In this document: positions 41,171 through 52,178 of the stretch, in pieces
Layout of the letters: every line of letters starts with the position of its first letter
How positions within the stretch are numbered: position 1 is the first letter of the stretch
Source: Chinchilla lanigera
Lineage: Eukaryota; Chordata; Mammalia; Rodentia; Chinchillidae
DNA length: 64,000 nucleotides
Direction of reading: 5' to 3'
NCBI RefSeq assembly: GCF_000276665.1
Contig: NW_004955464.1
Span: 11,030,953-11,094,952, forward strand
The notes under the pieces: model-generated
What the model was told of the DNA's origin: nothing
What the model saw: only the letters and a program-made list of their open reading frames with translations
The model's database searches: none
Made by a program: the position numbers and the translations under genes

Positions 41171-41635
41171 TGCTTCTCCAGCCTTTCTAGTCCATGTCTG
41201 TTTCCCAAGCTGTACAGAGCTGGTCAAAGCCAGAAGCTCTGTCTGATACTTCTTTGTACCCACTGTGCCCAGGGCCATTATATAACTGGAACAGAACATT
41301 AAAATGCTTTGTTACTAAACCCCCATTACCTCCCAACCCCCTGGTCACCCACATTCTCCCCTGAGACTTCTGAACATGCCTTTCTCCACAATTAAAGCAC
41401 TGATGACCAGTGAATGCCTTAGCTGGCCATTTGATGGTCTGATTAGTCAGTGTCATATCTTATCCTGTTATATATGTTTAATGTCACCTGGTCCTGCGCT
41501 TAGAACCATGTCTAACACATAGTTAGCTCTTGGCTGGCATTTGTTGAGGGAAGAAAGAAAGGTAGCCCTAACCATTTATCTACTTACATATACTAAGATT
41601 TGCCATTTAACCTTTCTGAACTCAAGTATTTTGAG
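41171..41635. other. Unique sequence with L2-like scraps
   Basis: Words such as TAGAACCATGTCTAACACATAG (41503-41524) suggest a sense L2 tail. No gene was recognised. Confidence 0.4.
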
Positions 41636-41639
41636 TTCC

Positions 41640-41820
41640 TACTTCTCATTACCCCAGTGTGGTCCGTGAATGCATAACTCAGCTTAACATGGGATCTTGT
41701 CAGACACGCAGGATCCCAGGCTAACCCAGACCTACTGAGTCAGGATCTGCAGTTTGAGAAGATCTCAGGTGCTGTGTGCACACTTGGATATTTGAGAAGT
41801 ACAGTTCTCAGTGCTGAAGA
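41640..41820 (+). mobile_element. MER5-type hAT-Charlie MITE
   Basis: GTGTGGTCCGTGAATGCATAAC, ATCCCAGGCTAACCCAGACC, TACTGAGTCAGGATCTGC and TTTGAGAAGTACAG follow the order of a MER5-like non-autonomous hAT element. Both ends are diverged. Confidence 0.65.
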
Positions 41821-41869
41821 AAATGCCAGACCTGTTGACCTCCCAGGAGAGTGAAGGGTGTCCAGTGGG

Positions 41870-42040
41870 ATGACTAATGTGAAAACATTTTGATACTGGA
41901 GCATGCTGGGCAGATGAGCTAGACTGCTATGATTATTCTTACGATTAATAATAGCCCTTGCAGGAAGACCACTTTATAGTTCTGTTTTTAAAACCTCATT
42001 AAATGCTATTCAAATGTGCTATTAAAAGTTATGTTCTAGT
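41870..42040. promoter_or_regulatory. Candidate non-coding element
   Basis: AACATTTTGATACTGGAGC, TTCTTACGATTAATAATAGC, AACCTCATTAAATGC and GTGCTATTAAAAGTTATG form an AT-rich, non-repetitive, ATTA-containing block. Function is only inferred. Confidence 0.25.
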
Positions 42041-43225
42041 CCACTGAGTTTTGTAAACCCCAAGCCTTTTACACAGATTGGAGCCTGGGTTTGGGGACAG
42101 GAGCATGGGTCCTGCTTATGATGGTACATGGGTCTGATTGAATGCAAATTTGTATCCCACAACACCCTGCCGACTGATTGATCCTGGGAAAGAAAGGGAT
42201 GCCGGGAACCCAGTTCCTCAGAGAAAGGAAAAACTAAGTAGATGCAGAGGGTGGAAAAAGACAAGCCTGGGGTTTCACGCTGGTTGGCGGGCTTGTACTG
42301 CACGCCTGTGATCTTCTGCCTTTCAGCCTCTGCCAAGCCATGTGGAAGGAAAAGAGGGAGCAGAAGAGAAGGGAGCAGACGCTGGTGGGATTACCTCAGC
42401 CACAGGCTGGGCAGTGGGCCGCCACCAAGAGCCCTTCAGGGGAGCAGCCACAGACGCAGCTGCAAGTCCCTGCGAGGGCTTTTGATGCTACACTGGCCTG
42501 GAGCCCACAGCCAGGCCACCAGCCCCATTAGCTTTTGGCCCCGAGATGAAGGCTAAGAGTAGATTATGAAGACGCATCTTGGACTCAAGTTAAGGGAGGG
42601 GGCAAAGGAAAGCGAACACCATGATTAAATAAGGTAGAAGCTCATAATTGGTCAGGATGGCTGAGAAAGCCGTACACACAAGCGCCTGAGGTATCTGGGC
42701 TGCTTTCTGCCCCGATAGGTCTTCATGCTCACCGAGGCTGCCACCCCAGGGCTGGCAGCTCCAACTAGAGACAGCAGACAAAACCTCAAAGCGGGTGGCC
42801 TCTCCTCCGGGGTTCTGCCCTTGGTTCAACCATAAACTCCGAATCTAGTATAGCAGTCTCCTCTTCTTCCTTGCCCTTTCCAGGTACAAACCTCCAGCCC
42901 TGGCTCACACTGCCTCCTGCCAACCCTACGCCTCAACCCTTCCAAATTATAACACTGATGCTGACCCAGCGTCTGTCTTCATTTGTGTCACCTAATGCTC
43001 ATTCTCCAAGCCAGTCTCCAGATAGGTTGAGGATTAGACCTGAAAGACCCCACAGTCTATGTGGGAGAGAGGCAGGGGCAACAAAGAAGGTAAGTTCTAT
43101 CCCCATAGGGTGTGCAGGGGACCCAGAACACAGCCAAAGTGTGTGGAGGGAGAGGGGTAGAAAAGAAGTTTCCAGGGAAGGCTCAAAGGACAGCAGCTGA
43201 ATCCTGCTAAAGAAGCAGCCAAAGA
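42041..43225. other. Unique sequence, no supported gene
   Basis: Open frames at 42022-42556 and 42871-43200 have no domain content. I recognise no repeat in most of this stretch. Confidence 0.4.
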
Positions 43226-43229
43226 GCAC

Positions 43230-43900
43230 TGGTGTCAGGAAGGGACAGGCTCCCTGGAACCAGAGCTGTGCAGTTAACATGGCAAGATGCCACTCTGCAC
43301 CCATCAGACTATCAAAAGCTGGTGAGGACTGAGGTATGTGTGCAGCCTGGCTCCCTGCTGAGGTACAGGACTAAGAGCGATTAAACCCAGACCCGACTAA
43401 GAACCCTCTGAGCAATCCTCCACGTGGGTACACACCGGACAGAAACCCACACCCTGATCTCTGAAGTGAAGGTTCAAAAATGCTCATTAAGCCACTAATC
43501 AGGGAAGGAAAATATAGTATGTATGGTGCACGGGCAGTTAGAGGCCATGAACTAGACTCTAGAGGGGCATGCACAATATGGGTGAATCCTAAAAACATGC
43601 GCTAGTGAGAAAAAATCAGAAACAGAAGGTGCTAAAGCAAAATGCCAATTACATAAATTAAAAACATACATAGAGAAAACAGCACCCTATATTTTTCAAA
43701 GAAACGAGTATTTCCAAGATCATGCACTAAACACATTAGAGTGGGGACCTATAAGGAAGAGGGAAATGAAGGGATAGGAAAATCAGGAAACGCAGCAAAC
43801 CAAGAGCCAGGCCTGGCAGGAAAGATGAGAATAATTCACGGGCATAAGGAGGACAGCACTTTAATAAACTTGCCGCACCTACCCAAGATTTTAAAACAGG
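43230..43900 (+). mobile_element. Old LINE-1-type fragment (diverged)
   Basis: CCATCAGACTATCAAAAGCTGG, CACACCCTGATCTCTGAAGTG, AAAAATGCTCATTAAGCC, GGGTGAATCCTAAAAACATG and TACATAAATTAAAAACATAC resemble the ORF2 end and 3' UTR of an old LINE-1. The boundaries are uncertain. Confidence 0.5.
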
Positions 43901-44390
43901 AGAAGAAAATCAGGAAGGAGTTGGAGTTTCGGCTGAGAGAACAAGAGGTGCTGAGACCCAGAGGCAACAGAAAAATCTGCAGAGAGGACACAGGAGAGCT
44001 TGGCTGGGAAAGCAGGGGACTAAGTGGGGAGGGAGAAGGCCAGACCATCAAGCCTGTGTCCCGTGGTGAGGACTCTGCACTCGGTCTCAGGTTCCTTGGG
44101 CACCCCTGGAAGGGTTTTCAGCCAAGGTGGGACTTTCTCAGGTGTGGGTCTTAGACATTCTCACAGAACCACAGATTTGTGGAACATTGTGAACGGATGT
44201 GACCATGGCCTTCCACCCACTGTCCAAAGATCCAAGGATAGACAGGTTGCCTTCAACTTCACTCCCTAAAAAGCTCTTCCATCCCCAGAGTCTCACTCGG
44301 CTCCCCACAGCACCCACAAAAGTGGTGGTGCCATAGACAGGCACGGCAAGTGCTGCCGCAGAGAGGAGTTTACTGAGGATCAGGAAAGTG
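43901..44390. other. Unique sequence, nothing recognised
   Basis: No gene or clear repeat was recognised. Confidence 0.4.
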
Positions 44391-44394
44391 AAGA

Positions 44395-44545
44395 ATCTTG
44401 TGCTCTTGAAACTCTCGGCTTGGTCTGTTTCCCACAGATTACAAGACCCAAAGAGGCTCTGTCAAAGTTGGGCTGAATTAAAATGTGTCAAGTTTAATTG
44501 AGCTAATTAGGCTTAAATCACTCTGCATTATGCTCAGTTGAATCC
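44395..44545. promoter_or_regulatory. Candidate conserved non-coding element
   Basis: TGGGCTGAATTAAAATGTG, CAAGTTTAATTGAGC, TAATTAGGCTTAAATCACTC and TGCATTATGCTCAG give four ATTA/AATTA cores within 60 bp (about 44473-44532). This spacing is typical of homeodomain-bound enhancers. Function is inferred. Confidence 0.35.
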
Positions 44546-44547
44546 AT

Positions 44548-44690
44548 TCATTCACTGAAAACACAGAGGTTTTTTTTTAAGTGCCTACTGCACGTCAGTA
44601 TGCGCCAGCTGTGGGTAACACAGCTGTGTACGAGACAGCACTGACTACTCAAAGCTAACAGACTAGCAGAAGAGACCAATGTAAACAAGT
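44548..44690 (-). repeat. L2 LINE fragment, antisense
   Basis: CATTCATTCACTGAAAACAC, AAGTGCCTACTGCACGTCAG and GGTAACACAGCTGTGTACG are the antisense L2 3' end. Confidence 0.7.
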
Positions 44691-44694
44691 CTCT

Positions 44695-45118
44695 GGGATC
44701 TCACACTGTGCTAGCCACGCAGGCCTTCCTGTCCCTTGAACACACCTGCCTTGTAGCTGCCTCGCAGCTGCCTCAGGGCCTTTGCCTACATCATTACAGT
44801 GCTCGAGTCACTTTGCTCAAGTTCTCTGCTCGAGAATCAGCTCTTCAGGGAATCTTTTTATGGCCACCATACTTGTTAGTGGCCACCAGCACTACTAACC
44901 CACTTTCCCCCACCATTCTCTACCCTGTTACTCTGCTGAATCGGTCTGCACTGCATTTATTACTGCCTAGAGGTAAGTACATATGTACATTTGTTTATAT
45001 ATTTTATTTCTGTCTTCAGTGTAAGCTCAAGCAGGGTAGATACTTTGTCAGTTTTGTACTACATCTCCAGCACCACAATTCCTGGCACACAACTGAATAC
45101 AAATAGGAAATGTTTACA
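44695..45118 (+). repeat. L2 LINE fragment, sense
   Basis: CTCAGGGCCTTTGCCTACATC, TGTAAGCTCAAGCAGGGTAG, TACATCTCCAGCACCACAATTCC and TGGCACACAACTGAATAC are the sense L2 3' region over about 420 bp. It lies tail-to-tail with the antisense copy at 44548. Confidence 0.85.
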
Positions 45119-45154
45119 GGTTGGGTCATTGATGTGTAAAAAACTATAGAATTC

Positions 45155-45860
45155 AATCAAACTAAGACCAACGAGTTGACTTAGAGTTGGGTTATATTGG
45201 GCCAGAAAGGTCTCATTCAATAATGTAATATATATTTACCGACCACGTGTCAGACACTGCTTTATGCCCTCATAGAGTGCATATTCCAAGGAGAGTTGGT
45301 GGGTTGAGATAAATTAAATCAAAATTAGAAAACTAGTTGAGCATGGGTGGAACTAGGTTGATTCCAGCAGAAATCGTGCCTTGTTTGGGGCTGGGCTGGA
45401 GTGACCCAAGAAGTGCAGGGTCAGCCATGGCCCAGATGCCTTGGACTAAGGTGAGCTGAGTCACACCGGGCTCAGGCAAATGAAGAGATGATGGGCTGGA
45501 TGAGGCTGGGTTGTATGGCTGAAGTCAGGTTGAGTGGAGAGAAGTAAGTTGTATCAAGTTGAAAGCGTCATTCATGCTGTAAAAAGACTTTGATTTTAAC
45601 TGAGTTGAATAGACATGCATTAGGCTGAGTCAAGTTGATTTTGATTGGACTGAGTCTGATAGGTTAGGATGGATAGGTTGAATTAAACAGGGCTTCAGTG
45701 AATTGGGTTGAGGGAGAGATTTTATGCTGAGTTTCTGAGTTGTGTCAGCTTGGATCCTATAGAAGCACATTTCTTTGAGCAGAGCTGGGTGGGATTCAGA
45801 TGAAAGGAGGGACTGCACCTGGGCTGACCTGATCTAATCTACCGAGTTCAGTGGGTCTGC
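45155..45860. repeat. Degenerate GGTTGA / GCTGAG short repeat
   Basis: Words GAGTTGGGTT, GGGTTGAG, GGCTGAGTC, AAGTTGATT, AGGTTGAATT, GGACTGAG, GCTGAGTT and GGGCTGG recur irregularly over about 700 bp, nearly all on one strand, with no fixed period. Composition is G and T rich on the + strand. The region 45215-45310 also carries an antisense L2-like patch. The pentamer-like texture resembles immunoglobulin switch-type G-clustered repeats, but that is a visual comparison only. Confidence 0.5.
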
Positions 45861-46700
45861 ACTGAGTGAGGCCATCCAGACAAGAAAGGATCTGAAACAA
45901 TGCAGCCACTAATACAGCACAGACCCAGATAGCTTGGAGTAGAATCCAGCACCCTCCCCTTCCAGTGTGCTCTGGAGCCTGCCACAGAGCTCAGAGGACT
46001 GCCTTCCTTCCCACCAGGCTGGAGGGGCCCACATCTCCCAGCTCCTCATCCCCAAACCATCTGCCCCTGTTTTCAGACACTTGGACAAGGCCCATGGAGG
46101 TCTCCAACCCAGATCCCTGTGTCATCCCCAATGGGTCCTCCCTGCCCACAGGCTTCTTGTCCATAGGCAGAGGTCACAGGCTATGCAGCATACATCTCCT
46201 CTCTCCCCGTCAGCTCCATGGCAGCCATCAACTTAGAGACCACAGCTGTCAGGACACCAGCTGCAGGGGCTGTGCTCAGCCTTCCTGGCCATGTAAAGAG
46301 CAGTGGGTTCCATGCAGCTGTCCCCAGTCCCTTGGTGCCAGTGGGACCTATGAGCACAGATTGTCCTTGGTGTCTGACTCAAAGGTACCAGCAGCAGCAC
46401 CTTATAACCAGTCAATCCAAGTCGTGCTCTTTCCCAAATTGGTCCTGAATGAAATCATAGCCATGCCTAGCCCATGGGGACTTCAAGGTTAGGAGGACCT
46501 CTCCAAAGCCCCCATCTCCTGCCATCCACAAGCCACCCTCAAAGCCAGAGTGAGCTAAAGGCTGGGTTCTCCTGCCCTCAGTCTCTGTAACCACCACTAC
46601 ATCCTCTTCTCACTGCTTCTCACCCACCCCAGGCCTTGCCAGGACCCCATCTAGTCTCAGTACTCAGCAGGATTTCCCTTGTAGAGGCCATGACTTCATA
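45861..46700. other. Unique sequence, no supported gene
   Basis: A 175-codon open frame (45965-46492 +) and two shifted frames overlap it. None shows a domain or periodic codon signal. No repeat was recognised. Confidence 0.4.
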
Positions 46701-46701
46701 G

Positions 46702-46702
<1 letters not shown>

Positions 46703-46740
<38 letters not shown>
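46703..46740. repeat. (AC)19 microsatellite
   Basis: A perfect 38-bp AC run. Confidence 0.96.
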
Positions 46741-46742
<2 letters not shown>

Positions 46743-47145
46743 CTGTCTTTCTAAGGTGGGAGAAGAAAGTCATCTGTGAGATGAATTGAACACATAGTGT
46801 ATACACCAAAAAAGTCTTTCTGAAAATTTTAAAAATAAAAATAAAAACCTTATAGGTTTTTCTCCTCCCAACATTGATCAAAAGGAAACAAAAGCCAGAA
46901 GAAGAGACCCAATAAGAAATAAGAAAATCTTGACTATAGTGAGGCACGTCATTATGAGAGAGGGAAATGGGAGCAAGGGACCTGCAGCGTCCTCCCTGCC
47001 CCTTCACTGTTAGGGGCCACAGAGAGCAGAGGGCAGGAAGGTGGGGGTGAGCACCCCATCCAGCATAAGGGCACTGCCATGAGCCAAGTGAGACGGAGAG
47101 GTTTGCCGGGCCTTGGGTGGCAGAGCCTTGTGGGTCACTATGCTG
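46741..47145. other. Unique sequence, nothing recognised
   Basis: No gene or clear repeat was recognised. Confidence 0.4.
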
Positions 47146-47149
47146 TCTC

Positions 47150-47485
47150 TGCCTCAGAACTTTTATCCCTTCAACTCCCTCTGTCTAGAGTTCTCCACTG
47201 CCTTTACATTTCCTCCTTCTGTCTGCATGACCAACTCCAATGTAGCCTTCAACCCTTGAAAAGGAGTCACTGTCTCAGGAATGCTTTCTTGATCTCCCCC
47301 CGCCCCCGCCGCCACTACCCCAGTCTGAGAGCAGTCTGAACCTCTCCATTGCAGCATTCATCACAGTGTATTTTTCTCTCCCTTTAGGATGTAAGCTCTG
47401 CAAGGCTGGACCTTGTCTCTATTGCTATGCCAGCACCTCATAAACACTAGGTACCCAACTAATACTGATGTGTCTATGAATAACC
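47150..47485 (+). repeat. L2 LINE fragment, sense
   Basis: TTCTCCACTGCCTTTACATTTCC, CCAACTCCAATGTAGCCTTC, TTAGGATGTAAGCTCTGCAAGG and TATGCCAGCACCTCATAAAC follow sense L2 order. Confidence 0.8.
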
Positions 47486-47489
47486 CAAT

Positions 47490-47615
47490 ATACACCCAAT
47501 TGACAGATGCCTAAATTAGGTGAAGAGGGACACTCTGGTTCACACAGAGAGTCAGTGGCTGAGCCAGGACTAGAACTCAGATCCCTCTTTCCAATTGCTA
47601 AGCTAAGAGACCAGT
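47490..47615 (-). repeat. MIR SINE fragment, antisense
   Basis: GACAGATGCCTAAATTAGGTG, CACAGAGAGTCAGTGGCTGAGCC and GACTAGAACTCAGATCCC are the antisense MIR 5' part. Confidence 0.85.
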
Positions 47616-48000
47616 TCCTCCTCCACAGCTATCAAGCCACTGTAGCCACCAAGCATAGAGGAAGGCGAGCATCAAAGCAGAGGCTGGTATGAATTATGGC
47701 TCCCCATCTCCCTGCTCCCTCACTCATCTCTGAAAGACTCTCCTCCCTAAAATCACTGCCAAGCACAGGCCTGGAAACTCCTCCCAGCTCTAATCCATGC
47801 ATCCATCAAAGCCCCTCCTGATTACCCACTATAGCGGGGCAGGCTTGAGGTGGGAAGTAAGGAAACTTGTGTGCATCAGAAGCTACAGTCTGACTGCCTG
47901 GCAATTCACCCCTGAGCCTTGAGCTGCCAACGGGACAGTTCAGCACCAGCCCTGAGACCCTCCCCAAATCCTCTCACCGTGTGGTGGTGTCCCCTCATTA
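47616..48000. other. Unique sequence, nothing recognised
   Basis: No gene or clear repeat was recognised. Confidence 0.4.
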
Positions 48001-48004
48001 CGTC

Positions 48005-48165
48005 CCAGGCCTTCAGGGCATTTCATCTTCATAAGAATATCTGGAAGTAAATACTACTATTATCCCTCTTTTACAGATGAGGAAACAGAGACTCAGAGAG
48101 TTCATGTTCCTTGCCCAGAATCACACAGCAGACAGAAACAGAATAAGATCTATCTGACTGCAACA
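48005..48165 (-). repeat. MIR SINE, antisense
   Basis: CATTTCATCTTCATAAGAATATC, TATTATCCCTCTTTTACAGATG, AGGAAACAGAGACTCAGAG and AATCACACAGCAGACAG are a well-preserved antisense MIR. Confidence 0.92.
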
Positions 48166-48825
48166 ACAATGCACTGGACCTCTGAGTGCCCACCCTCGAC
48201 CTGCCTCTCCTGCAACCAGCACCAAGCCTCACATGCAGTCAGTCGCTCTCACAGATGTTGGGGCTTTGACATCCTTGGACCAGTAGGCGCCAACAGCTGT
48301 ATGAACATCTCCAGGTAACATGGGAGCAGAAAGAAACCTGAGCAGCCAAGGGTCAGAACTCAAGCTCCAAAACAACTTTGCATGCAAATACTCCCCTATA
48401 TGCACGCACACATGCACGTCTTTCAGTGAGAGTAGAGCCAGGTGCCCTGCTTTGTCATGTAGCACAGGGCTGAACAGCAGAGTCTGCTGCTGAAATCCAT
48501 CTGAGGAGCACAACTGCCTGCAGAGCCCCTCAGGATGCAGCCTCCCCGGTAGGCAGCGCCAGACAACGTCCCTGCTTCTCCCTTTCCCGCCAAAGTGGGA
48601 CTTTTTACCAACCTGGAGGTACAGCTGCACAGGAGCAGAAAGGCACAGGCCAGATCAGGCAGGGCCCAGCAGCAGCCTGGTGGCCTGCACCTGGGATAAT
48701 CCAGAGGGAGAGGGGCTGGAGACACAGGAGAGTGTCCCTGCCTCAAATGGCTGCCCTGGGTCCACTCACACAAACCCAAGCTAAGAAACCTTTTGTTACA
48801 GAACTGAGCAGGATTCTTCAACAAT
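48166..48825. other. Unique sequence, no supported gene
   Basis: Overlapping antisense open frames at 48229-48848 have no domain. No repeat was recognised. Confidence 0.4.
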
Positions 48826-48829
48826 GTTA

Positions 48830-49215
48830 GTGTCATGAAAGACACCAAAGGCTGGGAAATTAAAGGAGGCTAAAGAGATATGGCAGCCAGAATAGAACGT
48901 TCTAGAAGACATTGTTCAGAAAATTGAGAAAATCCAAATGTACGGTATCAAAGTTAAAATTTTAGACCAACCATATTGTGGTTATAGAGAATGTCCTTTT
49001 TAAAGAGACACAGGGTGAGGTTGGAGGAGAGAGCTTTGTTATTTGCTCACAATGAGAGAGACATGGGGAGAAAGGCTGGTGGGTGGGAGGGAAAGAAAAC
49101 AGAGAAAATATATTAAGGATTAGTGAATCCAGATAAAGGACATAGGGGAATGCTGTATGATTCTTACAACTTTTCTGTTTTTTGAAATTCTTCAAAATAA
49201 AAAAGGGAGAGTGAT
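48830..49215 (+). mobile_element. LINE-1 3' UTR-type fragment
   Basis: AGAAAATTGAGAAAATCC, GGGGAATGCTGTATGATTC, TTACAACTTTTCTG and GAAATTCTTCAAAATAAAAAAG match the sense 3' end of an old L1M-type element, with an A-rich terminus. Confidence 0.65.
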
Positions 49216-49464
49216 CTCACTAGACTGAGAAAATAGGGGAAGTTGCCCCAAGCAGATGTAGAAATGGCTAAGGGGCTAGTGGGGTACAATGGAGCCCATC
49301 CTCCACTGAGAAAAGGGGAGGGGAAGGGAGTCTCTTGCAGCCAGGCTCCAGAGGGCCTTCAAATCCAGGAAGGAGATTAGCCTTGGTCCCCAGCACTAGG
49401 GGCAAAAGAGAGGAAAGTGACATACAGGTCAACAATATGAGTGGGATGGTCCTAAAAGAAAAAG

Positions 49465-49640
49465 AAAGAGATGGGCACCATGGCAAACACTGGTAATTCC
49501 AGCACTCTGGGATGCTGAGGCAGGAAGATCACAAGTTTGACAACTTAGTGACTTAGTGACACCTTGTCTGAAAATAAAAAAGGGCTGGGGATGTAGCTCA
49601 GTGTGAAGACCTTGGGTTCAATCCCCAGTACAAAAAGAAA
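49465..49640 (+). mobile_element. B1-dID composite SINE
   Basis: ATGGGCACCATGGCAAACAC, ATTCCAGCACTCTGGGATGC and CTTAGTGACACCTTGTCTG (B1 part) precede GGGCTGGGGATGTAGCTCAG and GGTTCAATCCCCAGTAC (dID part). The dID part lacks the anticodon-arm region, as in squirrel-type B1-dID elements. Confidence 0.9.
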
Positions 49641-49924
49641 AGAAAGGAAGACAGAAAGGAGACTAAGCCAGAGAGAGAGGTTGGAAGCAGGGAGGAGCTG
49701 GAAGAGAAGCGGGCAGGCCACCTGCCACGGAGATGACATCCACCAACATAGGTCTGGAAGCTGTGCGCAGGCCAGGAGGTATGGGTTCGTGGGCTTGGGC
49801 ACTAGCTCACCCCCACTGCAGGCACTTTTTGGTGCACGCAGGTTGGATGGAGTGTGACACAGCAGAGAGATGGGCTGTGGGTGACAGTCCAGCCAGGACC
49901 CACCTCTAACCCTTCACCCATGAC

Positions 49925-50045
49925 TTCTGTTTCTTCACACACGAAAGATGAGTGTAGCCACATCTACTTTTTGGATTTGTGTGTGAGCATTGGTAACATA
50001 TGTGAAGTGCTCAGAAAGTGATGGTAAACATCACCATTACACTCA
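49925..50045 (+). repeat. MIR SINE fragment, sense
   Basis: GTTTCTTCACACACGAAAG, ACATATGTGAAGTGCTCAG and GGTAAACATCACC resemble the MIR 3' half. Confidence 0.5.
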
Positions 50046-50129
50046 TAGTCCTGCTAATGCTCATCTATGTTCCCAGCTCTAAGTGTCCGTGACTCTAGCT
50101 CAAGGCAGCCCAGACTAAAACAGACTAAA

Positions 50130-50530
50130 AATACTGCCCTGCAGAGAGAAAAGAACCAGTTAAAATATACCATTGAGAAAGATAAAGCAGGAAAGGAAGA
50201 GGGGTGCTGGGGAGGAGGAGGAGCTACAAAGCAGGGTTCCATCTGAACTCTGCTGTCCAGGAAAGGCTGCACAGGAAAGGAGACATCTGGACAAAAACAT
50301 TTTACAAAGAGATCTGAGGGGGGCTATGCAGTCTGAGGGGGAAATTGTCCCAGGCATAGTGGTCAGTAGGCATGAGTTTTCCCAGGTGGGAAGGGGACAG
50401 GTGTGGTAGAGGAGCAGCCAGGAGGCCAGGGGCTGAGTAGGACAGACAGCAGCAAGCAAGGGTGAAGGGTGTGGGGAGCACAAGGTGGGTCTGGCCAGCC
50501 TTTTAAGGATCTCTTCAGCTCCACAGGCAT
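50130..50530 (-). repeat. L2 LINE fragment, antisense
   Basis: AACATTTTACAAAGAGATCTG, then GTCCCAGGCATAGTGG and GTGGGTCTGGCCAGCC resemble the antisense L2 body, heavily diverged. Confidence 0.5.
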
Positions 50531-50641
50531 AGCAGAGAGGGAAGAAGGGCAGGAATTGGGACGTTCACTGAGTAATAGGGTCATGAGGGTGACATCTGAA
50601 CCCTGGCAGCAGCAGTGGAGGCCAAGAAGTAGACGGATGGT

Positions 50642-52020
50642 TGTTGTGGTTTAAATATGAAGTGCTCCTGAGCCCTAGCCCAATAGCACAAGAAATACCA
50701 AGAATAAACAAATGGGACTCCATCAAATTAGAAGGCTTCTGCACAACAAAGGAAACAATTGACAGTGAAGAGACAACCTACATGCAATGGGAGGAGGTTG
50801 CCAGCTACTATTCTGATAGACTAATATTTAGAATATGTAAAGAACTCAAAATAAATGAACCCACAAAAAGCCAACCACCCAATCAAAACATAGGCAAATG
50901 AACTGAATAGACACTCCTCAAAAGAAAAAGTGCAAATGGCCAATGAGCACATAAAAAAAATGTTCAGCATCTTTAGCCCTTAGGGAAATGCAAATTAAAA
51001 CTCTGAGATTCCTTCTTAATCGAGTCAGAATGACTATCACACACAAAAAAAAAAAAACACAAATGCTGGTGAAACTGTGGCAGTAAAGGATCCCTTCTAC
51101 ATTGTTGATGAGAATGTAAACTACTATAGCTGATACAGAAATCAGTATGGAGATTTGAGGCTTCAAAAAAATTAAGATTTCACTTGATCCAGCAATATAC
51201 CTTTCCTGGATATCTTCCCAAAAAAGTTCAAGACACCATACCATAGTGTTTTATGCATACCCACATTTAAAGCGGCACGATTCACAACAGCTAAACTCTG
51301 GAAACAGAGCCTATCAATGGATGAACAGATAAAATATATAGAATGGAATTTTATTCAGCCATAAAGAGGAATAAATTCATGTCATTTTTAGGAAAGTGGG
51401 TGGCTCTTGAGACCATCATGTTAAGTGAAATAAGTCAAACACAGAAAGTTAAATATGGAATGGCTTCTGTTACATGAAAAACCTAGAATATAAATAAAGA
51501 ATAAAATAAAGACAGATTTTTTGGAGCAGAGAAGGGGTGAAGGGAAAGAAAAGGAGATGTGAATACCATGTGTTGCAAACAACAAAATATTTTAAGAAGA
51601 AATGTACCCCAAAGTCTCATGTATTCAGAGACTGATCCGAGAGGTGGAACCCACAGAGTCATAGATCACCGGATCATGAGAGTATGAACCTCATCGGTGC
51701 ACTAATCCATAGTTGAATGGGTGTTAGGCAGTGGGGCCCATTTGGAAGAAGTAAGTCACTGGGAATGTGCCTTTGAAGGGTCTATCCCGTCCCCAACCTC
51801 TCTCTCTCTCTCTGTCTGACCCTTCCATATTCTCTGTGCTTCCTGCTGATATGAGGTGCACAGCTTTCCTCTGCCACATCCTCCCTCCATGATATTTCTG
51901 TCTTGGAACAGACCAACCATGGACTGAAACCTCTGAAACCTTGAACTGAAATAAATCTTGCCTCCTGTAAATTGTGCTCGTCAGGTGTTTTGCCCCAGCA
52001 ATGGAAAACTGACAGATACA
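50642..52020 (+). mobile_element. MaLR-like solo LTR split by a LINE-1
   Basis: The LTR starts TGTTGTGGTTTAAATATGA at 50642, breaks at about 50664, resumes near 51594 (AAATGTACCCCAAAGTCTC) and ends GACAGATACA at 52020. The resumed part has CTCTGCCACATCCTCCCTCC, AGACCAACCATGGACTGAAAC and CTGAAATAAATC. The 5-bp duplicates atggt at 50637-50641 and 52021-52025 are exact, so both pieces belong to one insertion. No viral gene remains. Confidence 0.9.
50665..51592 (+). mobile_element. LINE-1 3' fragment nested in the LTR
   Basis: CCATCAAATTAGAAGGCTTC, CTACTATTCTGATAGACTAATATTTAG, GGAAATGCAAATTAAAAC, GATGAGAATGTAAACTAC and CATGTTAAGTGAAATAAG are ORF2 C-terminal and 3' sequence. Frameshifts are frequent. 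It is younger than the LTR because it interrupts it. The exact junction duplication is blurred. Confidence 0.9.
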
Positions 52021-52034
52021 ATGGTGAATAATTC

Positions 52035-52178
52035 TTTTTTGGTTTTTGTTCTTGTTTTTTTGAGTCAGTGCCTCCTCACTATATTGCCCAGGCTGGCCAT
52101 GTATAGATTGGGCTCAACAATCTTCTTACCTCAGTGTCCCCAGTAGCTGGAACTACAGGTGGTACCACCATGGCTATC
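52035..52178 (-). mobile_element. B1-type SINE, antisense (old)
   Basis: TTTTTTTGAGTCAGTGCCTCC, CTATATTGCCCAGGCTGGCC, TCTTCTTACCTCAGTGTCCCC and AACTACAGGTGGTACCACC are reversed B1. Confidence 0.85.

Noticed and set aside
45965..46492. 175-codon open frame (+)
   Set aside because: Other frames overlap it on both strands with similar openness. No domain or periodic codon signal is visible.
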